Source of the DNA: Streptomyces sp. NBC_00250
Lineage (GTDB): Bacteria; Actinomycetota; Actinomycetes; Streptomycetales; Streptomycetaceae
DNA length: 64,000 bases
Reading direction: 5' to 3'
Assembly (NCBI RefSeq): GCF_036192275.1
Contig: NZ_CP108088.1
Location: 8,790,001 to 8,854,000 of the forward strand
The translations under genes were made by a program, and so were the position numbers. Below are positions 42,784 to 51,494 of this stretch, piece by piece. The notes under the pieces are model-generated. The model made no database searches. It saw only the letters and a list, made by a program, of their open reading frames with translations, and was not told the origin of the DNA. Numbering within the stretch: position 1 is the stretch's first letter; every line of letters begins with the position of its first letter.

Positions 42784-43646
42784 GCGCGCCGACCGAGACC
42801 GCGCTGGGCCTCACCGAGAGCCGGAGCGCAGGCGGCCGCGTCCTGAAGGTCGCCACGTACCTCCTTGTCCTCATCGTGTTCGCGGGACCGCTGCTCGCCC
42901 TGCTCGTCAGCGCGTTCAACCACGTCAAGGACCCCACCCAGCTCAGCGTCGTCCCGTCCGACCCGACCGTCGACAACTTCACCGTCGCCTTCGACCAGGG
43001 CGTCCTGAAGTACCTCCTCAACTCGTTCTTCGTCGTCGGCTTCGGGCTGCTGCTCCAGGTCGCCGTCTCCGTCCTCGCGGGCTACGCCCTGGCCAGGAAG
43101 CGGTTCCGGGGGATGACGCTGGTGTTCGTCGCGATCCTGGCGACGCTGATGCTGCCCGAGGAGATCCTGGCCATCCCGCTCTCCGTGATCCTCGCCGACC
43201 TGCCGGTCGTCCACATCAATCTGATCGGCTCCCTCGCCGGCATGATCGTCCCCGTCGGCGCCTGGGCGTTCTCCATCCTCGTCATGACCGAGTTCATGAA
43301 GGAGGTCCCCAAGGAACTGGAGGAGGCCGCACGCATCGACGGCGCCGGAGACCTGCGGATCTTCGCCCAGATCATCCTCCCCATGTGCAAGCCCGCGCTC
43401 GGCGTCATCGGCGTCTTCGGTTTCACCATGATCTGGGACCAGTACCTGCTGCCCCTGCTCGTGGCCACCGACTCCTCCTCGTACACCCTGCCGCTGGCCC
43501 TGCGCACGCTGCGGGTCGACCCCCTCGTCACCCCCGGCGTGGTGATGGCCGCGTCGCTGCTCGCCCTGCTGCCGTCCGTCATCGTCTTCCTCTTCTTCCA
43601 GCGCTCCTTCGTCCACGGTCTGTCCAGCGGTGCCCTCAAGGGGTGA
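42780..43646 (+). CDS. Sugar ABC transporter permease
   Basis: 288 residues, MalG-type. Membrane helices from LKVATYLLVLIVFAGPLLALLV onwards; EAA loop EEAARIDGAGDLRIFAQIILPMCKP; C-terminal FLFFQRSFVHGLSSGALKG is the standard ending. Partner of the 41755 permease. Confidence 0.92.
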   Translation: MSAPTETALGLTESRSAGGRVLKVATYLLVLIVFAGPLLALLVSAFNHVKDPTQLSVVPSDPTVDNFTVAFDQGVLKYLLNSFFVVGFGLLLQVAVSVLAGYALARKRFRGMTLVFVAILATLMLPEEILAIPLSVILADLPVVHINLIGSLAGMIVPVGAWAFSILVMTEFMKEVPKELEEAARIDGAGDLRIFAQIILPMCKPALGVIGVFGFTMIWDQYLLPLLVATDSSSYTLPLALRTLRVDPLVTPGVVMAASLLALLPSVIVFLFFQRSFVHGLSSGALKG

Positions 43647-43673
43647 CCCGACCTTTCGAAAGGACCACTTCCC

Positions 43674-44630
43674 GTGATCCCGTCCGGCCTGATGTCCTTC
43701 CCGCTCACGCCGTTCACCCCCGACGACGAGGTGAACACCGGCGTGTTCGCCGACCACATCGAGGACCAGCTCGCCCACGACCCGGCCGCGCTCTTCGTCG
43801 CCTGCGGCACGGGGGAGTACTCCTCCCTCAGCGCCCCCGAGTACGCCGAGGTCGTGCGGCACGCCGTACGCGTCGTCGCCGGCCGCGTGCCCGTCTTCGC
43901 CGGCGCCGGCGGAGGCCTCGGCAACGCCAAGGCCGCGGTCGCCGCCGCGTCGGACGCGGGCGCCGACGGGATCCTGCTGCTGCCCCCGTACCTCGTCGGC
44001 GGCACCGAGGACGGCTACCTCGCGTACGTGGAGTCCGCCGCACGCTCCGGCCTCCTCCCCGTCCTCGTGTACCGGCGCGGCCTGGCCAGAATCGCCGTGT
44101 CCACCGCGCTGCGCCTGCTCTCCGTGCCCCAGGTCGCCGGGATCAAGGAAGGCAACGGCGACCTGGACCTGATGGCGCGCATGGTCACCGCCGTACGCAC
44201 CAGCGGCCACCCCCGAGCCGAGACCTTCGCCTTCCTCAACGGCCTCCCCACCGCCGAGGTCAGCGCGGGAGCCTGCCGGGCCATCGGAATCCGCGACTAC
44301 TCCTCCGCCGTCCTGTGCTTCGCCCCCGACATCGCCCGCGCCTTCCACACGGCCTTCACGACCGGCGACACCGCCACCACCGGCCGCCTCCTCGCCGAGT
44401 TCTACCTGCCGCTGACCGAGCTCCGCGACCAGGTCCCCGGCTATGCCGTCTCCCTCGTCAAGGCCGGAGCCCGTCTGCGCTCGCTCGACGTCGGCCACGT
44501 CAGAGCGCCCCTCGTGGACGCCTCCCCGGACCACGTCGACCAGCTGCGGGACCTGCTCGACCGGGGACGGCGCGCCCTCGCGAACATTCCCGGCGCCGGG
44601 GCCAGGAGCACCGTGGCGGTGGGGTCGTGA
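43674..44630 (+). CDS. 5-dehydro-4-deoxyglucarate dehydratase-like DHDPS-family enzyme
   Basis: 318 residues, class I aldolase/DHDPS fold. SGLMSFPLTPFTPDDEVN at the start, CGTGEYSSL, a Tyr in VLVYRRG, and the Schiff-base lysine in VAGIKEGNGDLDLM. These fit KdgD, which converts 5-keto-4-deoxyglucarate to 2-oxoglutarate semialdehyde, water and CO2. The next gene makes its substrate. GTG start with AAAGGA ahead; its stop overlaps the next GTG (GTGA). Confidence 0.87.
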   Translation: MIPSGLMSFPLTPFTPDDEVNTGVFADHIEDQLAHDPAALFVACGTGEYSSLSAPEYAEVVRHAVRVVAGRVPVFAGAGGGLGNAKAAVAAASDAGADGILLLPPYLVGGTEDGYLAYVESAARSGLLPVLVYRRGLARIAVSTALRLLSVPQVAGIKEGNGDLDLMARMVTAVRTSGHPRAETFAFLNGLPTAEVSAGACRAIGIRDYSSAVLCFAPDIARAFHTAFTTGDTATTGRLLAEFYLPLTELRDQVPGYAVSLVKAGARLRSLDVGHVRAPLVDASPDHVDQLRDLLDRGRRALANIPGAGARSTVAVGS

Positions 44631-45895
44631 AGGTCACCTCCGTCGTCGTCACCCCCGTCGCCTTCGCCGACCCGCCGCTGCTCAACGCCGTCGGCGTCCA
44701 CGAGCCGTACGCCCTGCGCGCGGTGGTGGAGGTCAGGACCGACACCGGCGCGTACGGCCTGGGCGAGAGCTACGGCGACTCCGCCCACCTCGAACTGCTG
44801 TACGGCGTCGCCGACGTGCTGCCCGGCCTCGACCCCTTCGACCTCAACGAACTGTCCCGGAGGGTGGTCGACGCCGTCGGCGGGCGGGTCGCCCGCGACG
44901 CCCACGGCCTCATCGGGGACGGCGGGGCGGCCAAGACGCTCGCGAGCGTCACCTCCCCGTTCGAGGTCGCCTGCCACGACCTCCAGGGCAAACACCTCGG
45001 CAGGCCCGTGTCCGACCTCCTCGGCGGCGCCACCCGCGACCGGATCGACTTCTGCGGCTATCTGTTCGCCAAGTGGGCCGCGCACCCGGGCCACGAGCCG
45101 GACGAGTGGGGGCCGGCCCTCGACCCCGCCGGACTCGTGGCGCAGGCCCGGCTCCTGGCAGACCGGTTCGGCTTCCGCTCGTTCAAGCTCAAGGGCGGCG
45201 TACTCCCTCCGGACGAGGAGGTCGCCGTGATCCGGGCCCTGCGCGAGGCGTTCCCGAACCATCCGCTCCGCCTCGACCCCAACGCGAGCTGGGACCCGGC
45301 GACCGCCGCCCGGGTGGCGGACGAGCTGGCAGGCGTACTGGAGTACCTGGAGGACCCGGTCGCCGGCATCCCCGCGATGGCGGACCTCGCCCGCGTCGCC
45401 CCGATGCCGCTGGCCACCAACATGTGCGTGGTCACCTGGGAGCACCTCACCGAGGCCGTCCCCGCGCGGGCCGTCGGCGTCCTCCTCGGCGACCACCACT
45501 TCTGGGGCGGCCTCAAGGCCACCCAGCATCTCGCGACCTGCTGCCACCACTTCGGCATCGGGATGTCCATGCACTCCAACTCCCACCTCGGCATCAGCCT
45601 CGCCGCGATGGTCCACCTCGCCGCGGCCACCCCCGCCCTCACCCACGACCTGGACACCCACTGGCCCTGGAAACGGCCCGAGGACGACGTCGTCACCACG
45701 CCCTGGAGCTTCGTCGACGGCGCGATCACCGTCCCGCGCGCACCCGGTCTCGGCGTCGAGCTGGACCGCGACGCGCTGGCCCGACTGCACGAGCAGTACC
45801 TGGCGTGCGGTCTGACCCGCCGCGACGACAGCGGCTACCTGGCCCGCGTCGCCCCTGACGTACGCCTCCGCGAAGACGTCCACGAGCCGGCCTGA
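44627..45895 (+). CDS. gudD: Glucarate dehydratase (enolase superfamily)
   Basis: 422 residues. Metal and catalytic elements: FKLKGG (KxK-type lysine), LDPNASW (Asp/Asn), EYLEDP, and the His/Asn motif MSMHSNSHLGISLAAM, which with DHHFWGGLKATQHLA is typical of GlucD. It dehydrates D-glucarate (or L-idarate) to 5-keto-4-deoxyglucarate, the substrate of the preceding gene. The frame is open far upstream; the GTG overlapping the previous stop is the sensible start. Confidence 0.88.
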   Translation: MKVTSVVVTPVAFADPPLLNAVGVHEPYALRAVVEVRTDTGAYGLGESYGDSAHLELLYGVADVLPGLDPFDLNELSRRVVDAVGGRVARDAHGLIGDGGAAKTLASVTSPFEVACHDLQGKHLGRPVSDLLGGATRDRIDFCGYLFAKWAAHPGHEPDEWGPALDPAGLVAQARLLADRFGFRSFKLKGGVLPPDEEVAVIRALREAFPNHPLRLDPNASWDPATAARVADELAGVLEYLEDPVAGIPAMADLARVAPMPLATNMCVVTWEHLTEAVPARAVGVLLGDHHFWGGLKATQHLATCCHHFGIGMSMHSNSHLGISLAAMVHLAAATPALTHDLDTHWPWKRPEDDVVTTPWSFVDGAITVPRAPGLGVELDRDALARLHEQYLACGLTRRDDSGYLARVAPDVRLREDVHEPA

Positions 45896-45944
45896 CGGCG
45901 CCGCCGGCCTCCCTCCCCTCCCGACATACAGGAACGATGTCCCC

Positions 45945-47276
45945 ATGACCACCACCAGCGCCGACGCCGAGAGCGCGTCGCCCCCTTCGCCCGACACGAC
46001 GTGGTTCACCCACGACCGCTTCGGCATGTTCGTCCACTGGGGCCTCTACTCCCTCGCCGCACGCCACGAGTGGGTGAAGACCCGGGAGAAGATGACCGAC
46101 GAGGAGTACCAGGTGTACTTCGACCACTTCGACCCCGACCGCTACGACCCGGTCCGGTGGGCGAGGACGGCGAAGGCCGCCGGCATGCGGTACGTCGTCC
46201 TGACCACCAAGCACCACGACGGCTTCTGCCTCTGGGACAGCCGGCTCACCGACTACAAGGTGACGAAGACGCCCCACGGCCGCGACCTGGTCGGCCCGTT
46301 CGTCGAGGCGTGCCGCGCCGAAGGCCTCAAGGTCGGCTTCTACCACTCCCTGATCGACTGGCACCACCCGTCGTTCCCCGTCGACGGTACGCACCCACAG
46401 CGCGACGACGAGGAGTTCAAGGCAGCGGCCGCGGACCGTGACATCCGCGCGTACCAGGACTATCTGCACGGACAGGTCCGCGAACTCCTCACGGACTACG
46501 GACGGATCGACTACCTCTTCTTCGACTTCTCCTACGCGGGCGGCGAATGGTGGGGCGGCAAGGGTCCCGACGACTGGGACTCCCCGCGCCTCATGGCGAT
46601 GGTCCGCGACCTCCAGCCGCACATCCTGGTCAACGACAGGGCCGGCCTCCCCGGAGACTTCGTCACACCCGAGCAGTACCAGCCCTCCGCCCCGATGACC
46701 GTCGACGGCCGCCCGGTGCTGTGGGAGGCGTGCCAGACGCTCAACGGAAGCTGGGGCTACGACCGCGACAACCTCGACCACAAGAGCCCCGACCTCCTCA
46801 TCCGGATGCTCGTCGACGGCGTCTCCAAGGGCGGCAACCTCCTGCTGAACGTCGGCCCCACCGGCCGCGGCGATCTCGACCCCCGCGACACCGCCGCCCT
46901 CGCCGAGATCGGCCGCTGGACCGACCTGCACGAACGGTCCGTCCGCGGCTGCGGCCCCTCCCCGTACACCCCGCCCGCCGACTGCCGGTACACCCAGCGC
47001 GGCGACCGCCTCTACGTCCACCTCTTCGCCTGGCCGCTGTGCCATCTGCACCTGCCCGGCCTCGCGGGCCGGGTGCGGTACGCCCAGCTCCTGAACGACG
47101 CCTCGGAGATCGTCCGGGAACCGCCGGCCCCCGACCGCCAGGCGATGAACACCCAGATGGGCGGCCAGCCGGCGGGCACCCTCACGCTCCGGCTCCCGGT
47201 GCGGCGGCCCGACACACCCGTGCCCGTCATCGAGCTCCACCTGACGGACCCGTCCGGGCCCGGCGCCTCGATGTGA
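45945..47276 (+). CDS. Alpha-L-fucosidase, GH29
   Basis: 443 residues. Opening WFTHDRFGMFVHWGLYSLAARHEWV is the GH29 entry; AGMRYVVLTTKHHDGFCLWDS follows; the nucleophile Asp lies in IDYLFFDFSY; WEACQTLNGSWGY and GVSKGGNLLLNVGPTGRGDL are late GH29 blocks. No signal peptide, so it acts inside the cell on imported oligosaccharides and releases L-fucose or a related sugar. Same direction as the ABC operon, with a 49-bp gap. Confidence 0.92.
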   Translation: MTTTSADAESASPPSPDTTWFTHDRFGMFVHWGLYSLAARHEWVKTREKMTDEEYQVYFDHFDPDRYDPVRWARTAKAAGMRYVVLTTKHHDGFCLWDSRLTDYKVTKTPHGRDLVGPFVEACRAEGLKVGFYHSLIDWHHPSFPVDGTHPQRDDEEFKAAAADRDIRAYQDYLHGQVRELLTDYGRIDYLFFDFSYAGGEWWGGKGPDDWDSPRLMAMVRDLQPHILVNDRAGLPGDFVTPEQYQPSAPMTVDGRPVLWEACQTLNGSWGYDRDNLDHKSPDLLIRMLVDGVSKGGNLLLNVGPTGRGDLDPRDTAALAEIGRWTDLHERSVRGCGPSPYTPPADCRYTQRGDRLYVHLFAWPLCHLHLPGLAGRVRYAQLLNDASEIVREPPAPDRQAMNTQMGGQPAGTLTLRLPVRRPDTPVPVIELHLTDPSGPGASM

Positions 47277-47320
47277 CGCACCGTACGCGTACCACTCATC
47301 CGACCGACCACGGAGGCACC

Positions 47321-48781
47321 ATGCAACGACGCACGTTCCTCACCGGCACCGCGATAGGGGCGGCCGCCGCCGTCCTGCCCCTCTCCGCCCCGGCGTACGC
47401 GAGCGCCGCCCGGCGCAAGCCCGCGCGCCCCCTCGGTCCCACCGTCGACGTCGGCTCCCTGGACGACCTCCAGGACGCGATCGACGCGGCGGGACCGGGC
47501 ACCCGCATCGTCGTCGCGAACGGCACCTACACCGTCCCCGCCGCCAAGCCGGTCACCGTCACGGGCAAGAACGGCTCACGCACCGCGCCGATCACCATCG
47601 TCGCCGCGTCACGGGGCGGCGCCGTGCTGCGCGGCGAGCGGAGCTTCGTCTTCGACGCGTCCAGCAACGTGACCGTGAGCGGCTTCTCCTTCCGCCAGAG
47701 CACCACCTTGGACATCCCGCCTACCTGCACGTACATCCGGCTCACCCGCAACGACTTCCAGCTCGCGGACATCGAGGGCCTGCACTGGGTCATGGTGCGC
47801 GGCGACGAGGCCGTGATCGACCGCAACCACTTCCACGGCAAGACCACCCTCGGCATCTTCCTCGGCATCGAGGGCGCCGGAACCGAGGCCATGGCCCAGG
47901 GCGTGCACGTCCACCGCAACCACTTCTCCGACCACAGCTTCGCGGGCGCCAACGGCGGCGAACCGATCCGCCTCGGCGTCAGCCCCCGTGCCCTGTCCAG
48001 CGCGCACGCGCTCGTCGAGTACAACCTGTTCGAGCGGGCCAACGGCGACCCCGAGGCCATCTCCGTGAAGAGCTCCGACAACACCATCCGCTACAACACC
48101 GTCCGCGACAGCCTCGGCGGCATCGTCCTGCGTCACGGCAACCGCACCCGGGTCGACGGCAACTACCTCATCGGCGGCGAGGAGGGCGTACGGATCTACG
48201 GCAACGACCACGTCGTCGTCAACAACTACCTCGCCGGCCTCTCCGGGCGCCCGATGGTGATCGGCAGCGGCACGGAACGCGACCACCTCCCCGGCGAATC
48301 GGCCGAGGCACGCCGGGGCAACGACGCACCCGACCGCGTCCTCATCGCCCACAACACCTTCTTCGACAACGCGGGCGGCGCACTCTCGGGCGAGAGCCAC
48401 CGCCCGCACGAACCCCGCGACGTCACCGTCGCCGACAACCTGCTGGTCGGCCAGACCGGCAGTCTGGTCGAGATGGCGACCACGGTCCGCTTCACCTGGC
48501 AGGGCAACATCCTCTTCGGGGCGGCGGCGGACGGGAACATCCCCACCGGCGGGTTCGTACGGGCCGACCCCCGGCTGGTACAGGGCTCCGACGGGGTGTA
48601 CCGGCTGTCGAGCACCAGCCGGGCGATCGGCGCGGCCACACTGGCCCAGCCGCCGGTCCCCCATGACATCGACGGCGACCCGCGCGGCAGTCTGCGCGAC
48701 GTCGGCGCGGACGAGTACGCGACGGCCACACCGGTCCGCCGCCCTCTGACACCGGCGGACGTGGGCCCGAACGCCCGCTGA
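47321..48781 (+). CDS. Tat-exported polysaccharide lyase, PL6-like (chondroitinase B/alginate lyase family)
   Basis: 486 residues. Twin-arginine signal QRRTFLTGTAIGAAAAVLPL. The mature protein is a right-handed beta-helix: SLDDLQDAIDAAGPGTRIVVANGTY start, then NHFHGKTTLGIFLGIEG, EPIRLGVSP, EYNLFERANGDPEAISVKSSDNTIRYNT and LRHGNRTRVDGNYLIGG, phrases typical of PL6. It cleaves uronate-containing polysaccharide outside the cell; alginate versus glycosaminoglycan cannot be told. GGAGG sits 5 bases before ATG 47321. Confidence 0.88.
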   Translation: MQRRTFLTGTAIGAAAAVLPLSAPAYASAARRKPARPLGPTVDVGSLDDLQDAIDAAGPGTRIVVANGTYTVPAAKPVTVTGKNGSRTAPITIVAASRGGAVLRGERSFVFDASSNVTVSGFSFRQSTTLDIPPTCTYIRLTRNDFQLADIEGLHWVMVRGDEAVIDRNHFHGKTTLGIFLGIEGAGTEAMAQGVHVHRNHFSDHSFAGANGGEPIRLGVSPRALSSAHALVEYNLFERANGDPEAISVKSSDNTIRYNTVRDSLGGIVLRHGNRTRVDGNYLIGGEEGVRIYGNDHVVVNNYLAGLSGRPMVIGSGTERDHLPGESAEARRGNDAPDRVLIAHNTFFDNAGGALSGESHRPHEPRDVTVADNLLVGQTGSLVEMATTVRFTWQGNILFGAAADGNIPTGGFVRADPRLVQGSDGVYRLSSTSRAIGAATLAQPPVPHDIDGDPRGSLRDVGADEYATATPVRRPLTPADVGPNAR

Positions 48782-48847
48782 CGACGGTCCGCGGCCAGGG
48801 GAGCCGGCCGGACGACGAGCCGGTCGGCCCCGTGGCACCCCCTGGAG

Positions 48848-48878
48848 TAGGCTGACGACCAGCAGACACATCCGATGT
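48848..48878 (+). promoter_or_regulatory. GntR gene promoter element and operator, site C
   Basis: -10-like TAGGCT (48848-48853); no clear -35. About 15 bp further is the perfect dyad ACATC-C-GATGT (48868-48878) followed by ATTG, identical in core and flank to site A. Placement just after the predicted transcription start suits autorepression. Confidence 0.65.
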
Positions 48879-48903
48879 ATTGGGCCGCGCACAGGAGGAC
48901 GCC

Positions 48904-49575
48904 TTGGCAGTCACGGACGAGGCGATCGGGAAGATCAAGGAGATGATCGTCTCCGGTGCGCTGCGCCCCGGTGACCGGCTGCCCAAGGAAGCCGACCTCG
49001 CCGCCGAACTGGGCCTGTCGCGCAACTCCCTGCGCGAGGCGGTGAAGGCGCTGTCCCTGCTGAACATCCTCGACGTACGGCAGGGCGACGGGACGTACGT
49101 CTCCAGCCTCGAACCGCCGCTGCTCCTCGAAGCGGTGTCGTTCGTCCTGGACTTCCACCAGGACGACCAGGCGCTCCAGGCCCTGAAGGTACGGGGCATC
49201 CTGGAGCCCGCGGCGACCGCCATCGCGGCGGAACGCATCCCCGAGGACGAGATCAGGGAGCTCGGCGAGCTCCTCGACCGGCTCGGTGCGGCGCCGAGCC
49301 TGGACGAACTCGTCGCCAGTGACCTGGAATTCCACCGGCGCATCGCGGCGGCCTCGGGAATCCCGCTGCTGTGCTCGCTGCTCGACAGCATCTCCGGGGC
49401 CACCGTGCGGGCGCGCCTGTGGCGCGGCATCACCGAGGAGACGGCCGTGGCCCGGACCCTTTCCGAGCACCGGGCGATCCTGGACGCCCTCGCCGCTCGC
49501 GACGCGCGCACGGCCGAGGCCTGGGCGACGATCCACATCTCCAATGTGGTCCGCTGGCTCGACAGCGTGCTGTGA
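48904..49575 (+). CDS. FadR-type GntR transcriptional regulator
   Basis: 223 residues. N-terminal winged helix (AIGKIKEMIVSGALRPGDRLPKEADLAAELGLSRNSLREAVKAL) and a FCD ligand domain with DLEFHRRIAAASG and a late HRAILDALAARD, which supply the metal-binding Asp/His residues. TTG 48904 is taken as start because AGGAGG (48893-48898) is 5 bases ahead; the longer frame from TTG 48880 would overlap the operator. Dyads A-D suggest it represses the sugar-acid locus and itself; sugar acids are usual FCD ligands. Confidence 0.88.
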   Translation: MAVTDEAIGKIKEMIVSGALRPGDRLPKEADLAAELGLSRNSLREAVKALSLLNILDVRQGDGTYVSSLEPPLLLEAVSFVLDFHQDDQALQALKVRGILEPAATAIAAERIPEDEIRELGELLDRLGAAPSLDELVASDLEFHRRIAAASGIPLLCSLLDSISGATVRARLWRGITEETAVARTLSEHRAILDALAARDARTAEAWATIHISNVVRWLDSVL

Positions 49576-49709
49576 CCTGCCCGCTCGACTCCTCCCTCCA
49601 CCTTCGTCGCCCTTGAGGTACGACGAGGGCGGGCACCCCCAGGGGAGTGCTCGCTCCTTGGCATGCCCTTCGTGATGCCGTTCTCAAGGGCCGTTCTCAA
49701 GGTCCGAGA

Positions 49710-49722
49710 AACACCCGATGTC
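49710..49722 (+). promoter_or_regulatory. GntR operator-like site D
   Basis: ACACC-C-GATGT with flank CTA, one mismatch from the dyad; the flank matches site A read on the opposite strand. Lies 27 bp before the fuconate dehydratase remnant. Confidence 0.45.
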
Positions 49723-49748
49723 TACTTGCCCCGCCTCTCGCCACTGAC

Positions 49749-49994
49749 ATCACGCGGGTCACCGCGATGGACACCTACGACATCCGTTTCCCGACCTCCC
49801 GCCAACTCGACGGGTCCGACGCGATGAACCCGGACCCCGACTGCTCCGCGGCCTGTCTCGTCCTGCGCACGGACGAGCCCGACGGCCCCACGGGACACGG
49901 CTTCACCCTCACCATCGGGCATGACAACGATGTCCAGGTCGCGGCCATCGAAGCACTCCTCTTTGAGCGGGGACGGTGGAAACGTACCGACTGA
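49749..49994 (+). pseudogene. L-fuconate dehydratase, N-terminal remnant
   Basis: The frame reads [17 protein letters not shown], then [43 protein letters not shown]. This is the N-terminal capping domain of L-fuconate dehydratases ([32 protein letters not shown]). Similarity stops at IEAL and the frame ends eight residues later, so the whole enolase barrel is lost. The expected start codon appears as ATC (49749-49751). An ATG at 49767 could still make a 75-residue peptide. With site D upstream it is a regulon relic. Confidence 0.82.
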
Positions 49995-50064
49995 CAGCGG
50001 GGGAGAGGTACCGACTGGGGGAACACGGCTCGCCGGGCGGGGCGACCGGTGGTCACATGGGGTC

Positions 50065-50526
50065 GTGACGAGTGGACAGTTCGAAGCGACGTTCGAGGTC
50101 GACCGGCCGGTCGGTGAGGTCTTCGCCTTCCTCGCCGACGGGCGCAACGATCCGGAGTTCAGCCCCCGTGTCCTGAGGATCGAGCGGATTCCGGACAGTC
50201 CGACCGCCGTCGGTACCGTCTTCCGGAGCACGGTCAAGGACGCCGGGATGAAGACCGGCCGGGAGTTCCGCATCACGGCCCTGGAAGCCCCCGTGAAGAT
50301 CCGGTGGGCCGAGGTGTCCAAGAACCTCGTGACGGCGAGCGAGGGCGGCTACGACCTGGAGCCGCTCACCGACGGCCGGACCCAGGTCCGGATCTACAAC
50401 GTGCTCGAAGGCCATGGCCTCGGCAAACTCCTCGCGGGCCTGGCGCTCGCGGCCGCCCGCAAGGACGCCGACGGCTTCGGCGCCCGGATCAAGGCGGCGG
50501 CGGAGGCGGCGATCGCCCCGCACTGA
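50065..50526 (+). CDS. SRPBCC-family protein
   Basis: 153 residues. FEATFEVDRPVGEVFAFLADGRNDPEFSPRVLRIERI is the standard opening of polyketide-cyclase/dehydrase-like SRPBCC proteins, followed by GREFRITALEAPVKIRWAE and a C-terminal long helix. Binds a small hydrophobic ligand; role unknown. GTG 50065 is the most plausible start (TSGQFEATF); the upstream open frame overlaps the fuconate dehydratase remnant. Ribosome site weak. Confidence 0.75.
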   Translation: MTSGQFEATFEVDRPVGEVFAFLADGRNDPEFSPRVLRIERIPDSPTAVGTVFRSTVKDAGMKTGREFRITALEAPVKIRWAEVSKNLVTASEGGYDLEPLTDGRTQVRIYNVLEGHGLGKLLAGLALAAARKDADGFGARIKAAAEAAIAPH

Positions 50527-50540
50527 GGCGGGACCGCGGG

Positions 50541-51335
50541 TCATCCGCCGCCGGCCCGTGGGCGGGGGATCGGCAGGACCCGCGGTTCGCCGGGCGGCGG
50601 ACCGAAGCGCACCGGGACGCCCGGCGAGTAGAGCACGCTCACGGGCGCGCCGAGCGGCCGCTCCAGACCGGCGGCGGCGAGCAGCGTCTCGTCGCAGTCG
50701 AGGAGCCGGGCGCGGTGCAGCGGCCAGCGCGGGTGGGTGTTCGGGAGATAGCGCGGCCGCCCGAGGAACGAGCTGTGCATGCCCCAGCGGGCGGTCAGGA
50801 AGTGGTCCAGCGCGGTGGGCTCCTCCACCGGCTCGCCGACCTCCACGCTGATCGCGCTGCGCGCCCCGCGCGGGCCGGGCCAGCGCCGCCTGCTGGTGTA
50901 CGTCACGGTGGAGCCGTCGCTGTGGACGCTCATCCTCGACCAGACGTACGGGATCCGGAACGCCCACCGTCCGACGGTCACGGGGATCAGGCGGGACGCG
51001 TCGAGGGAGCGGAAGACCACGCCACGGCGCCCGTGGCCGTCCACGGAGTAGAGCCGGACGTTGGTCTCGGGGAAGGTGCCGAGGTACGGGATCCCGGGGA
51101 GCCGGAGCCAGCCGACCCGGTGCATCCGGAAGGCGACCAGGCCCACGTAGGTGACGCCGTCGAGGGTGTCGGGGACGGTACCGGCGGGCAGGAGCGGGGC
51201 GACGTCGGCGGGGTCCACAGCCCAGTGCAGGAACGCGAGGTCGAGCCAGGACTGGGTGAGCAGGGTGCGGTCCGTGCGGTGCGGCGGGTCGGCCGATATC
51301 GGTTCGGGCTGCACGGCGGGCGGCATCTGCGGCAT
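50541..51335 (-). CDS. DUF2071 family protein
   Basis: 264 residues. LTQSWLDLAFLHWAVDPADVAPLLPAGTVPDTLDGVTYVGLVAFRM at the N-terminus and GVVFRSLDASRLIPVTVGRWAFRIPYVWSRM are typical of DUF2071 (YqjF-like, acetoacetate decarboxylase-like fold). Function unknown. ATG 51335 chosen; an upstream GTG/ATG would add 23 residues of poor similarity. Convergent with the SRPBCC gene, 15 bases apart. Confidence 0.85.
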   Translation of the reverse strand: MPQMPPAVQPEPISADPPHRTDRTLLTQSWLDLAFLHWAVDPADVAPLLPAGTVPDTLDGVTYVGLVAFRMHRVGWLRLPGIPYLGTFPETNVRLYSVDGHGRRGVVFRSLDASRLIPVTVGRWAFRIPYVWSRMSVHSDGSTVTYTSRRRWPGPRGARSAISVEVGEPVEEPTALDHFLTARWGMHSSFLGRPRYLPNTHPRWPLHRARLLDCDETLLAAAGLERPLGAPVSVLYSPGVPVRFGPPPGEPRVLPIPRPRAGGG

Positions 51336-51494
51336 TCCAGCAGTATCCGGCACCGACCAGCAGCAGGTGGCCCTCCACGGATGTGTGGAGGGCCACCCTT
51401 TCACTGCTCGTCGGGAGGGGAAGGACCCCGACGGGTCGTGCCGTGCGGTCGCGGCGCCGCTGTCAGAGCGACTCCGGCGCCACTTCCGGTCCGG

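Noticed and set aside
49767..49994. A genuine small 75-residue gene.
   Set aside because: All recognisable sequence is the N-terminus of L-fuconate dehydratase, which cannot function without the barrel domain; called a remnant.
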